Part shown: piece by piece, positions 1 to 5,998 of the stretch
Layout of the letters: each line of letters opens with the position of its first letter
Position numbering within the stretch: the first letter of the stretch is position 1
Assembly: GCF_937949835.1 (NCBI RefSeq)
Contig: NZ_CALEDC010000208.1
Span: forward strand, 1-6,462
Length of the DNA stretch: 6,462 bases
Direction of reading: 5' to 3'
From: an uncultured Campylobacter sp.
GTDB taxonomy: Bacteria; Campylobacterota; Campylobacteria; Campylobacterales; Campylobacteraceae
Position numbers and translations under genes: made by a program
The notes under the pieces: generated by a model
Databases searched by the model: none
Seen by the model: only the letters and a program-made list of their open reading frames with translations
Told to the model about the DNA's origin: nothing

Positions 1-407
1 ATCTTGCCGCCATAGCTTAGATCTGTGGTGTATTGCGAAATCGCCATTGCGATCTCCTTACCGCTTAGATCTTTGATCTTACGAGACGCGCCGTAAGCTC
101 GCTTCTGCCCGCTTTCACCGTGACACGAAGCGCATTTTTCGGCGAAGATCGCTCCGCCTCTTTCTTTTAAAGAATTTATATTTCGATTTACCTTGCCGCT
201 ATGAGTTTTACTGCCTGCGACCGGAGCGCTTTTGTAGATATTTACGGTTACATTTTCATCTTTAGAATGCTTTTCGATCAGGGATTTTAGCTCTTTGGCA
301 AACTCACCTTTGGCTTCGAATACATACGTGTCATCATTTGCTTTATCCGCGGCATTTAAACTAAAGGCAAAAAAACATGCTAAAAAAGAAATTTTAAAAA
401 TTTTCAT
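1..407 (-). CDS. c-type cytochrome precursor, 5' part (runs off left edge)
   Basis: The frame is open from an ATG at 407-405 to the window edge (135 codons visible, 3' end missing). Residues 1-19/20 form a Sec signal peptide (MKIFKISFLACFFAFSLNA, Ala-Ala at the cleavage point), so the protein is exported to the periplasm. Residues 21-80 are a hydrophilic N-terminal region with no motif I recognise. A covalent haem-binding CxxCH (CASCH, residues 92-96, followed by GESG) opens a cytochrome c domain, so electron transfer in the periplasm is the expected role. The axial Met and any second haem domain would lie beyond the edge. The start is supported by AAGG about 8 nt upstream of the ATG. The gene lies 75 bp downstream of porA on the same strand, behind a strong terminator, so it is probably transcribed separately or only by readthrough. 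The exact cytochrome family cannot be fixed from the visible part. Confidence 0.88.
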   Translation of the reverse strand, partial: MKIFKISFLACFFAFSLNAADKANDDTYVFEAKGEFAKELKSLIEKHSKDENVTVNIYKSAPVAGSKTHSGKVNRNINSLKERGGAIFAEKCASCHGESGQKRAYGASRKIKDLSGKEIAMAISQYTTDLSYGGK

Positions 408-429
408 AGAAAACCTTGATTTAGAATTT

Positions 430-457
430 AAAAAGGGCGAAGCAAAAGCTTCGCCCT
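430..457 (-). terminator. Intrinsic terminator of porA
   Basis: A perfect 9-bp GC-rich stem (GGGCGAAGC 435-443 with GCTTCGCCC 448-456, AAAA loop) is followed on the minus strand by TTTTT. It lies 26 bp after the porA stop codon and ahead of the cytochrome start. On the plus strand the trailing sequence is TAATTTTA, so the element points leftward. Confidence 0.9.
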
Positions 458-460
458 AAT

Positions 461-479
461 TTTACCTGTATAAGGTAAA
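461..479. repeat. Short inverted repeat just after the porA stop
   Basis: TTTACCT (461-467) pairs with AGGTAAA (473-479) across a GTATA loop, giving a 7-bp AT-rich stem between the porA stop codon and the main terminator hairpin. It could protect the 3' end of the abundant porA mRNA, but no function is shown. Confidence 0.45.
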
Positions 480-482
480 TAA

Positions 483-1682
483 TTAGAAGCTGTATTTAGC
501 CTCAAATCTGATGCGATCTTTTTTCTCATCAAGACCGCCAGCAGCATCGTCAATCTTATAGTGAGAATACCAAGTTTTGAAGCTTAGCTTTTCATTATAT
601 TTATAAGAAATTCTACCTACCACTTCGTATGCATTATCACCATCTGCTTTACCATCTAGGTAATCGGCACCGATTCTGATACCAGTATCAGGGATAGTAT
701 AGCCTGCTACTACATACCAGTAGTGATTTTCGCCAGTAAAGTTTCTATAGTCTAACAACTCTTCACCTGGGCTAATGAAAGAGCCTTGATCTTCAAAAGA
801 TACAAAAGAAACTTTATCTTTATCATCAGGTTCAAATTTTAAATAACCTGCAGCTAAATCAACGCCAAAGAAACCAGCATTAGCCTCTGCTGCCCAGAAG
901 TCTGCATCACTAGCACCTGCATCTTTATAATCGCCGTCAAAATCAGAGAATGCGTACTGACCTTTTACACCGAGATTGAAATCATCAGAGATATCAAAGT
1001 TTAGAGCCAACTCTGCAGCGAAAAGCTGCGCTACGTCCTCTAGGGCGTTATACCATAGCTGGAAAGATACTGGATCGTATGAGCCCATAAATCCTATACC
1101 GTATAGATTATGATCAGTAGTTAGTTTATTATCTACCGCTGCGCCCCAATCAAGGCTTGAAATATCTCCATCATTCTCTAAAGAATCCATCCAAAAGCCG
1201 CTAATTGTCAAGCCCTCGATATCGGTACTAGTAATCTTAACACCGTCTCCATACATATCATCGGTAAAGAACGAACCTATGCCCTGGCGACCGACTGCAA
1301 TAGTGGTACCACCGATAGTGTATCCTAAATAAGCTTTAGCGATATCGAAATCAGAATCTTTGTCGCTTGGATTTTGCGCACCGTGATATTGGCTATTTGA
1401 AGAAGAAAGTGACTCGCCATTATCTCTATCTAAGAACCTAACGCCCACTACACCAAAGAAGTTATCATCGATTTTAGCTTTGAAATCTACTTCGGATTTA
1501 AATTCCCAAACGCCCTTATTGCTATTTGTTTCATTTTTAAGGTGATCGTGAGTGTATCGCATACGAGCGTATCCGTTTAGATCCACGTCCTTGATAGCTT
1601 CCTCTAACGGAACAGCACTTGCACTCATAGCAAGAGCACCTGCAGCGACTGCTGCCGCTAAACTAAGTTTAACTAGTTTCAT
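483..1682 (-). CDS. porA: Major outer membrane porin (MOMP)
   Basis: This encodes 399 aa, in the usual size range of Campylobacter MOMP, a trimeric beta-barrel porin for small hydrophilic solutes and the most abundant surface protein. Residues 1-23 are a classical signal peptide (MKLVKLSLAAAVAAGALAMS, then ASA before the cut). The mature protein starts VPLEEAIKDVDLNGYARMRY, the characteristic MOMP N-terminus. The rest alternates aromatic/hydrophobic strands with acidic Gly/Asp/Asn-rich loops, and the chain ends in Tyr-Ser-Phe, the C-terminal Phe signal for BAM-dependent insertion. An in-frame ATG lies 14 codons further upstream (1724), but the inner ATG is chosen because AAAGGAG sits 6 nt before it and the signal peptide begins there. 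The gene has its own promoter and terminator, so it is monocistronic. A candidate small RNA just upstream is complementary to its SD. Confidence 0.97.
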   Translation of the reverse strand: MKLVKLSLAAAVAAGALAMSASAVPLEEAIKDVDLNGYARMRYTHDHLKNETNSNKGVWEFKSEVDFKAKIDDNFFGVVGVRFLDRDNGESLSSSNSQYHGAQNPSDKDSDFDIAKAYLGYTIGGTTIAVGRQGIGSFFTDDMYGDGVKITSTDIEGLTISGFWMDSLENDGDISSLDWGAAVDNKLTTDHNLYGIGFMGSYDPVSFQLWYNALEDVAQLFAAELALNFDISDDFNLGVKGQYAFSDFDGDYKDAGASDADFWAAEANAGFFGVDLAAGYLKFEPDDKDKVSFVSFEDQGSFISPGEELLDYRNFTGENHYWYVVAGYTIPDTGIRIGADYLDGKADGDNAYEVVGRISYKYNEKLSFKTWYSHYKIDDAAGGLDEKKDRIRFEAKYSF

Positions 1683-1688
1683 TTTGAA

Positions 1689-1695
1689 CTCCTTT
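1689..1695 (-). promoter_or_regulatory. porA ribosome binding site
   Basis: AAAGGAG on the minus strand, 6 nt before the ATG at 1682-1680, decides between the two in-frame starts. The wider string AAAGGAGTTC (1695-1686) recurs as a reverse complement in the candidate small RNA at 1820-1879. Confidence 0.9.
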
Positions 1696-1732
1696 AAAAG
1701 TTTGTAAGCGCAATAGTAGCACAAAATGGCAA

Positions 1733-1738
1733 ATTATA
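1733..1738 (-). promoter_or_regulatory. porA sigma70 -10 element
   Basis: TATAAT on the minus strand lies about 50 bp before the porA start. It is preceded by phased T/A-rich tracts (1745-1775) and no clear -35, as is usual for Campylobacter housekeeping promoters. Transcription would start near 1726-1728, leaving a leader of roughly 45 nt. TAAAAT further upstream (near 1765-1770) is a weaker alternative. Confidence 0.7.
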
Positions 1739-1819
1739 TGCTTAAAATAGGCTGAAAAATACTAAAATTTTACCAAATTGTTACCGAGTATTTACTGAAA
1801 ATCCAAATTTAACGGGCAT

Positions 1820-1848
1820 AAAAAAAGCGAGACCCACACAGGCCTCGC
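1820..1848 (-). terminator. Intrinsic terminator between small RNA unit and porA
   Basis: On the minus strand, GCGAGGCC (1848-1841), loop TGTGTG and GGTCTCGC (1834-1827) form an 8-bp stem with one G-U pair, followed directly by seven T (1826-1820). On the plus strand the same pair would be A-C and no T-run follows, so the direction is clear. No gene ends here on the minus strand: the nearest is the lipoprotein stop at 2474. This implies a short transcript starting nearby. Confidence 0.85.
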
Positions 1849-1879
1849 CGATTATTGAAAGGAGTTCTAATTTCGATGT
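1820..1879 (-). ncRNA. Candidate ~60-nt small RNA with anti-SD region against porA
   Basis: An extended -10 (TGATATAAT, 1892-1884) is followed by a start region near A1879/A1877. About 30 nt of unstructured sequence comes next, then an intrinsic terminator ending at 1820, so a transcript of about 58-60 nt is predicted. The unstructured part contains GAACTCCTTT (1867-1858), an exact 10-nt complement of porA AAAGGAGTTC (1695-1686), which covers the Shine-Dalgarno. Pairing resumes for two more bases on each side after single mismatches. The other SDs in this window match less well: the ComEA-like gene shares AAAGGA only. Expected action would be blocking ribosome entry on porA. It is not a coding gene as far as I can see. 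An alternative is a chance or duplicated copy of the porA leader sequence. Confidence 0.55.
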
Positions 1880-1883
1880 GGGG

Positions 1884-1892
1884 ATTATATCA
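1884..1892 (-). promoter_or_regulatory. Extended -10 promoter of the candidate small RNA
   Basis: The minus strand reads TGATATAAT, a TGn-extended perfect -10 hexamer. A possible -35 (TTGCCG) is 19 bp upstream of the hexamer. It lies about 36 bp before the terminator stem at 1848, fixing the short transcript. Confidence 0.6.
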
Positions 1893-2473
1893 GGCTGCGG
1901 TAAACAGACGGCAACACCTCTTTCATGCGGGAGAAATTTGATAAAATTTTACGATACAAAATTTTATGAATGAAATTTCAAGACACAAAATTTGCAAAGC
2001 GTGGGTTTTAAAAATCTACGCGGCATCTTATCAGCGGGGAATACTGCACTGAAAACGAGCAGTACGCGAAAAACTGCGAGAAAGAAAATTTATAAGAATT
2101 TCGCAATCAAAATTCTAGCGCCAGCCGTATTTCTATAATATAAAATTTTGCGGACAAAATAGCGTCACGCAGTAAGAAATCTTAAGCACGAAGCAAGCGA
2201 ATAGGAAATGCTAACCTAGCCATATAAGTAAGATGTGCAGCGCAGAATTCTGCGGAATATAAAATTCCACAACTTATAAAATATAAAATTTATGCAGGCA
2301 ATCGCATAAAGAATCAGCGGACTTTAAAGCGCAAGCAAATCGCGCCAGCCCGCCATGATTAAGAACAGAAACTATTGCCTTCATAAGAGTAGAGAGCAAA
2401 CACAAAAACGTTTCACAAAGTAAAAGCAGGCTCGCTTACCTTCAAGAGCGCAGCGACTAAAAATCGCGTAGGA
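1893..2473. other. Gene-free stretch with short AT-rich inverted repeats
   Basis: I see no convincing gene here. It holds several small palindromes. ATAAAATTTT pairs with AAAATTTTAT (1941-1967, 7-nt loop). TGAAATTTCA is at 1971-1980. ATTTTG pairs with CAAAAT (2145-2160). A 14-bp perfect palindrome lies at 2241-2254, followed by GGAAT/ATTCC (2254-2268). A plus-strand frame is open at about 2009-2091 (peptide stretch SGEYCTENEQYAKNCEKENL) but has no start codon or SD. The region could be decayed coding DNA or the 3' untranslated region of the lipoprotein gene. No clear terminator for that gene is visible. Confidence 0.5.
2241..2268. repeat. 14-bp perfect palindrome plus adjoining hairpin
   Basis: CGCAGAATTCTGCG (2241-2254) is a perfect 14-bp palindrome. 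Its last G starts a second inverted repeat, GGAAT-ATAAA-ATTCC (2254-2268). No T-run follows on either strand, so it is not an ordinary terminator. It might be a dimeric-protein site or a small structured RNA; no function can be assigned. Confidence 0.5.
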
Positions 2474-2860
2474 TTAAAAGCTGATATTTTCGCTCTCTGG
2501 TACAGCAATAGCGTCGTTTTTATGCATTTGTTTGGTCTCGATTTTGCCGATATCATAAGCGTGCGGAGCAACGGAACCCGCTTTGCGCGAGATGATTCGC
2601 ATATCGGTGATAGCGCCTGCTGCGGTACTTATGTAGGCAGTATCTCCCGCAGCCGCATAATATCTGCTTGCGTGAGCGGTGTAGAGCTCGCCGCTGGATA
2701 GGTCTTTAAACGTATAGACGTAAGCTGTGGAGCTTTGGCGAGTGTAGTTTACGATCTCGGATTTTAGCGAGCGCAAGTTGCCTGCAGGCGTCGGAGCGGT
2801 GCTTACGGCGCAGCCTGCGATGCCAAGAGCCAAAAGTGCGGAAAATATAAAATTTTTCAT
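2474..2860 (-). CDS. Small predicted lipoprotein, family not recognised
   Basis: This encodes 128 aa. Residues 1-16 form a lipoprotein signal sequence (MKNFIFSALLALGIAG) ending in the lipobox I-A-G-C with the acylated Cys at 17, so the mature protein should be a membrane-anchored lipoprotein of about 112 aa. A Ser/Thr/Ala/Pro-rich linker (18-27) precedes a Tyr/Ala/Thr-rich region (about 38-85: Y-T-R, A-Y-V-Y-T-F, S-R-Y-Y-A) that reads like a small beta-rich domain, then a charged C-terminal tail. The start is supported by AAGGA 6 nt upstream (2867-2871). I recognise no family or catalytic motif. It stands alone, with more than 500 bp of gene-free DNA downstream, and codon use resembles porA. 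Role unknown; likely envelope-associated. Confidence 0.8.
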   Translation of the reverse strand: MKNFIFSALLALGIAGCAVSTAPTPAGNLRSLKSEIVNYTRQSSTAYVYTFKDLSSGELYTAHASRYYAAAGDTAYISTAAGAITDMRIISRKAGSVAPHAYDIGKIETKQMHKNDAIAVPESENISF

Positions 2861-2922
2861 TCAGTATCCTTATTTGTAAAATTTGAACTTTTAGAGTAGT
2901 AGGTTTGGGCTTAAAGTTTGCT

Positions 2923-3016
2923 TTTTTGAGAGGCATCGGAGCAGAATTTAAACGACGATGGATGCGCTTGCGTCGCTGGCATTTGTTTTTGAGGGGCGTC
3001 AAAGCGGAATTTAAAC
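2923..3016. repeat. Two imperfect 31-bp direct repeats, 63 bp apart
   Basis: Units at 2923-2953 and 2986-3016 share TTTTTGAG, GGC and GAATTTAAAC. They differ at 5 positions, all A/G changes. A shorter third match (GGGGCAGAATTTAG) lies at 3077-3090 and is out of phase. On the plus strand the units translate as FLRG-x-x-AEFK in a 61-codon ORF, but that ORF has no SD and is highly Arg-rich, so I take it as a by-product of the repeat. It lies just upstream of the lipoprotein gene. Confidence 0.5.
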
Positions 3017-3326
3017 AGATCTCTCTTAGCGTTAGGCGAAGCGAGAATGCGCTTTTGACGATTTTTCTATATATGCGGGGCAGAATTTAGCAGCAATCGT
3101 AAGCAAGACTTGGTAGTCGCGTCTAAATCAAACGCGATAAAGTTCTAGTTTCTTTTACTGGGTTAGCTCGCATCTTAAATTATTATATTGAATAGCCGCT
3201 ATACGCGATAAACGAATCGTATGCCTATAAATCGCAAACCATGAGGATTTGACCGATTTATATCTATGCTACGGGATGATTCATAATTGAGGATCGATTA
3301 ACTTTGTGCTATAGAATACTACAACA

Positions 3327-3566
3327 CTAACCCCTCGCAACTGGGTGTTTTTGATACTAAGTGGGCTGGCGACGGGTGCATCGTGGCTAGCATATTTCAA
3401 AGCCCTGCAAATCGGCAAAGCCTATCAAGTAGCACCGATCGATAAGCTAAGCGTGGTACTCGTTGTAATCATAGCCGTGATATTTTTAGGCGAGCGCCCG
3501 AGTCTTCGCGAATGGCTCGCGCTAGCACTAATCGGCGCGGGAGTGATGATGCTGGCGTTTAAATAG
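3327..3566 (+). pseudogene. EamA/DMT-superfamily transporter, C-terminal remnant
   Basis: The reading frame from about 3327 to the TAG at 3566 matches the second half of the short (about 140-aa) EamA-type membrane transporters. Recognisable parts are the helix LILSGLATGASWLAYFKALQ, the conserved KAYQVAPIDKLSVVLVVI stretch, FLGE, and a final helix ending in MMLAFK. About half the protein is missing: the frame closes upstream at TAG 3312-3314, and nothing between 3100 and 3320 looks like the N-terminal helices. The only usable start is GTG at 3345, inside the conserved helix and with no SD. It is therefore most likely a 5'-deleted remnant and not a working gene. It is the only plus-strand coding piece with a recognisable family here. 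A translated half-transporter cannot be excluded but is unlikely. Confidence 0.8.
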
Positions 3567-4094
3567 GGTACAATTTGCTTTAAATCTATCTCTTGTGGTC
3601 TTTTTAGCCGTTACTCTCGTGCTGCGCCATACGCTTTGTCGTAAGATAAACCTACTGCCGCTTCTGCAAAATTGCCGCCCTAAACCGCTATGATTTCTTA
3701 TGGCTTGACTTTAGCCTATAGAGTTCTAGGCATTGCCTGAAACGTGCCGGTAATCGATTTGCCGATACCTTGCTGTAGTTAGGCGGTCTTTAAGGTAATT
3801 TTAGTTCTGCTTAAAAGTAGTGAGATTAAAATTTATGAAAAATCAGGAATTCGCACCTTAAAATTACAAAAAATATCGACTCGCCGTACCATAAAATAAA
3901 ATTGCATCCGCAAGTTTAAATCAAACTGTAAACTTCTAAATCTACAGTATAGTCGATCAAGCTAATTACGCAAGATGCAAATTGAAATCTTGCACACTTC
4001 CATAGCTTCGCCTAAATATATGCGCTTACTACCTAACTCTTACATTCATCTCAAGCGCCAGGCTTGTAAAATAATAAGCTAAGGTCGGGAGAAA
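3567..4094. other. Gene-free stretch between transporter remnant and ComEA-like gene
   Basis: No intact gene is visible. The left third holds a possible decayed minus-strand frame (3611-3799, listed separately). The right part (3800-4094) is AT-rich with stops in all frames. It contains an inverted repeat GCAAGAT/ATCTTGC (3970-3993, 10-nt loop) without a T-run. GGGAG/CTCCC (4087-4102) overlaps the stop codon of the ComEA-like gene and is too weak and unphased to call a terminator. Confidence 0.5.
3611..3799 (-). pseudogene. Possible decayed reading frame, product unknown
   Basis: One minus-strand frame keeps protein-like composition over about 62 codons but is interrupted by four stops. The segments are QGIGKSITGTFQAMPRTL, AKVKP, EIIAV, and GGNFAEAAVGLSYDKAYGAA ending in a fifth stop at 3613-3611. 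All four internal stops are TAA or TAG, each one C-to-T change from a Gln codon, as expected from point decay of a real gene. Codons in the last segment (GGC, GCG, GCA) resemble those of the intact genes. GTFQAMP loosely resembles the GTSxAxP serine motif of S8 peptidases with the Ser lost, but the following residues do not support that, so I assign no family. It could also be chance. Confidence 0.25.
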
Positions 4095-4595
4095 TTACTC
4101 CCCCTTACCCTTCTTACTCCTCTTACCTTTAGCCTTAGATGGTCCCTCTTCTTTAGCATCATCTTTCAACTTAGCCGTAGAGCCTTTTACTTTACCATCC
4201 TCATTCATAGCTTTATCCATGCTATCATCCATTTTCTCTTGCATCTTTTCTGATTTGGCATTTGCCTTAGCCTTAGAGGATTTGACGGTATCTTTAGCTT
4301 TTTTACTTGCTTTTTTCTTGGCAGATTTTAGATCACTTATATCAGTAGTGCCGCTTACGGCAAGATCATCTTTAATAAGCTCAAATCTTTTATCGCCTAT
4401 GCCTTTAATATTTTTGATATCCTCGATATCTTTAAATTTATTATCCTTGCGGTAATCTATAATAGCCTGAGCTTTTGCTTCTCCGATGCCAGGAAGCGCC
4501 ATAAGCTCCTCTTTACTTGCAGTGTTTAAATTTACTGCTGCTAGCATAAATGCAGGAAGCGATAGAAATAGTGCGGATTTAAATAGGTTTTTCAT
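4095..4595 (-). CDS. ComEA-like helix-hairpin-helix DNA-binding protein, secreted
   Basis: This encodes 166 aa. Residues 1-19 are a signal peptide ([19 protein letters not shown]) leading to the periplasm. Residues 22-80 are a paired helix-hairpin-helix domain of ComEA type: [17 protein letters not shown] (hairpin 34-38), AQAIIDYRK, then IKGIG (63-67) and a closing helix. These hairpins bind the DNA backbone without sequence specificity, and periplasmic ComEA proteins pull DNA in during natural transformation. Residues 90-166 are an unusual low-complexity tail rich in Lys, Ala, Ser and Asp (for example [20 protein letters not shown]), histone-H1-like, ending KGKGE. The core alone would be about 80 aa, so the tail doubles the protein. 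The start is supported by AAAGGA 6 nt upstream (4602-4607). It is a single gene with no competence partners nearby. A role in DNA uptake is inferred from the domain. Confidence 0.88.
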   Translation of the reverse strand: MKNLFKSALFLSLPAFMLAAVNLNTASKEELMALPGIGEAKAQAIIDYRKDNKFKDIEDIKNIKGIGDKRFELIKDDLAVSGTTDISDLKSAKKKASKKAKDTVKSSKAKANAKSEKMQEKMDDSMDKAMNEDGKVKGSTAKLKDDAKEEGPSKAKGKRSKKGKGE

Positions 4596-4607
4596 TAAAA
4601 GTCCTTT

Positions 4608-5318
4608 GAGGTTAAGATATCTGTATTGCTAAATAAAAACGTCTATTAGCATTGAGCGCTTTTATATACCTATCCCGCGTCAGTGCTTGGGAATAGATAT
4701 GCCGCCTATAGCTATTACGCTATCTTGCAATACGGTAAGGATTATATTTGCAGCGGGCTTAAAGGCAGATAAATTTAAGTGGATATATTGAAATTTTATA
4801 TGCTTCGATCGTTTTATTAAATAAATACGTTAAATTTTAGCTTGATCTTAAAAAGCAGATAGGCACGGATAAAGCTGATTAAATTTAATACTGCAAGCAT
4901 TGAAACGAGATTTGGATTTAAATCATGTAAAAGGCTAAGCAGCGGTATTTATGAAATTTAGCCCTACCTTACCGCGCACGGAGGCTTTACGGGCGATGTT
5001 AGACGCATACGGCGACGGGATGCTGGTGTTATGAAAGGCAAGGATACTTTACGTGCAAAGCTATACGAACAATCTTCATAAAATTTAGCCGCATTCATAA
5101 GCTTGCTTTTGTGTGGCATGCTTTTTACGGGCTTGATTTTTAATAGGGTTTTATCTGCTTATAGAACGTTTCATTATATTAAGTAACAGCACTTGCCAGG
5201 CTTTTTATTTGATATCTAGTTTAAATCATACGAAAGCTTTATAAGTGCCGGCGGCTTTATAATCTAGATATAAAAGCGCGGTAATGTATTAAAAAACGAA
5301 CGAACGTATAAATCATAA
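4608..5318. other. Gene-poor stretch with possible coding relics
   Basis: No intact gene is recognisable. Two areas are unusually open. At about 4635-4790 three frames lack stops, two on plus and one on minus (the latter giving KPAANIILTVLQDSVIAIGG). At 4951-5034 a plus frame with ATG encodes 27 codons (PRTEALRAMLDAYGDGMLVL). Its TGA overlaps the ATG of a second frame, which after one stop continues as a hydrophobic stretch (LAAFISLLLCGMLFTGLIFN) to 5153. No SD precedes either. These may be pieces of a decayed membrane protein or chance; no family is assigned. The promoter of the ComEA-like gene should lie near 4620-4680, but no single -10 stands out. Confidence 0.4.
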
Positions 5319-5495
5319 ATGAGGCTCGTAGAGGTTAGAAATAAAGATCGCGCCATAGAAGTTAAAAAGCAAACGCAACAGGATAGCATGGAAAAACGAT
5401 ACGAACGAGCAAGTATTATAGAAAAATTTCAATCCGTATCATTTTTCACTCAATATAAGTCAAATTTAATGCAGAGTTTTGAGATTTTGTATTGA
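5319..5495 (+). CDS. Doubtful small ORF, 58 aa
   Basis: ATG at 5319 opens 58 codons to TGA 5493-5495, giving a charged, mostly helical peptide (MRLVEVRNKDRAIEVKKQTQ, then MEKRYERASIIEKF, then an aromatic end SFFTQYKSNLMQSFEILY). It has no signal peptide, membrane helix or known motif. No Shine-Dalgarno precedes it: the upstream sequence is A-rich, and an in-frame TAA lies directly before the ATG. It stands alone between a gene-poor stretch and the 5S gene, on the strand opposite the rRNA genes. It is reported because it is the longest otherwise unexplained frame here. It is more likely chance than a gene. Confidence 0.15.
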   Translation: MRLVEVRNKDRAIEVKKQTQQDSMEKRYERASIIEKFQSVSFFTQYKSNLMQSFEILY

Positions 5496-5667
5496 TGGAG
5501 AGCTAGATTTAAAATTTGTATTTGCAGAAGGTTCTAAAATCCTAAGAAGACTATAGAATTTTAAATTTATCAAGCAATATTTATTAGATAAAAGAAGCGA
5601 CAAACTAAAGACATTGGAATAGAATTTAAATTGAAAATTGTATGGAAAGTTATGAGATTCTAACAAA

Positions 5668-5783
5668 GCCTGCAGCGACCTACTTTCCCCGTCCGAGTAA
5701 CGGATAGTATCATCAGCCAGGACGAGCTTAGCTTCTTGGTTCGAGATGGAGCAAGGCGTTTCCTCGTCTGTATAGCCACAGGC
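5668..5783 (-). rRNA. rrf: 5S ribosomal RNA
   Basis: The minus strand gives a complete 5S rRNA of about 116 nt. Terminal helix GCCTG (5783-5779) pairs with CAGGC (5672-5668). Conserved stretches include GAGGAAACGCC, CTCCATCTCGAACC, AGAAGCTAAGC, GATGATACT and GGGAAAGTAGG. It is the last gene of the rRNA operon that enters from the right edge. The ends are placed from the terminal helix and may be off by one or two bases. No obvious intrinsic terminator follows: 5496-5667 is AT-rich, and the 66-codon minus frame at 5466-5666 looks non-coding. Confidence 0.95.
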
Positions 5784-5977
5784 AGTGTTAAATAAGGGAT
5801 TGCTTTTGTTATTTGATAGTAATATCTTGCGAATATGTTACGAGCTTTAGCCGCGTAGCATAGGAGCTTTACTCGTTCCTTTTCTGCCTGCTTGCCTCAT
5901 ATTAAAAATACTTCGTAATCTAATTTGGATTAATTATAGATTACGGATATCTTTTATAATCTCTTATTTAACACTGC
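5782..5977. repeat. 20-bp inverted repeat enclosing part of the 23S-5S spacer
   Basis: The left arm, 5782-5801 (begins GCAGTGTTAAATAAG), pairs with the right arm, 5958-5977 (ends CTTATTTAACACTGC), over 20 positions. The single non-Watson-Crick pair is 5797/5962 (G-U on plus, C-A on minus). The arms enclose 156 nt. The left arm stops at the predicted 5S 5' end, overlapping its first two bases. In the rRNA precursor this would be a long hairpin directly 5' of 5S, suited to RNase III-type processing. Inside it, CGTAATCTA (5914-5922) and TAGATTACG (5937-5945) form a second 9-bp stem. Confidence 0.75.
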
Positions 5978-5998
5978 GTTCATCGTTAAAGTCAGATC

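Noticed and set aside
1683..1724. Longer N-terminus for porA starting at 1724
   Set aside because: It would put 14 residues before a textbook signal peptide and would translate through the real Shine-Dalgarno.
1876..1941. 21-codon plus ORF preceded by AAAGGAG
   Set aside because: The SD-like string is the complement of the small-RNA seed, the spacing to ATG is long (11 nt), and the region is better explained as a minus-strand promoter and RNA.
2706..3002. 98-codon minus frame overlapping the lipoprotein gene start
   Set aside because: It is extremely Lys/Arg-rich, overlaps the better lipoprotein frame, and lacks an SD or recognisable domain; it is a shadow.
2905..3090. 61-codon plus ORF with FLRG-x-x-AEFK repeats
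   Set aside because: No SD, Arg-rich composition, and the pattern follows from the 31-bp DNA repeats; the third DNA copy is out of frame.
1893..3100. CRISPR array
   Set aside because: Repeats are only two or three imperfect units with variable spacing, and no cas genes are present.
3970..3993. GCAAGAT/ATCTTGC inverted repeat as a terminator
   Set aside because: The loop is long, the stem short, and no T-run follows on either strand.
4219..4455. 78-codon hydrophobic plus ORF inside the ComEA-like gene
   Set aside because: It is the antisense of the Lys/Ala/Asp-rich tail and core, which automatically yields Leu/Ser/Phe; the minus frame has a signal peptide, SD and HhH domain.
5466..5666. 66-codon minus ORF next to 5S rRNA
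   Set aside because: Phe/Ser/Leu/Asn-rich translation of AT-rich DNA, no SD, and it begins directly after the rRNA gene.
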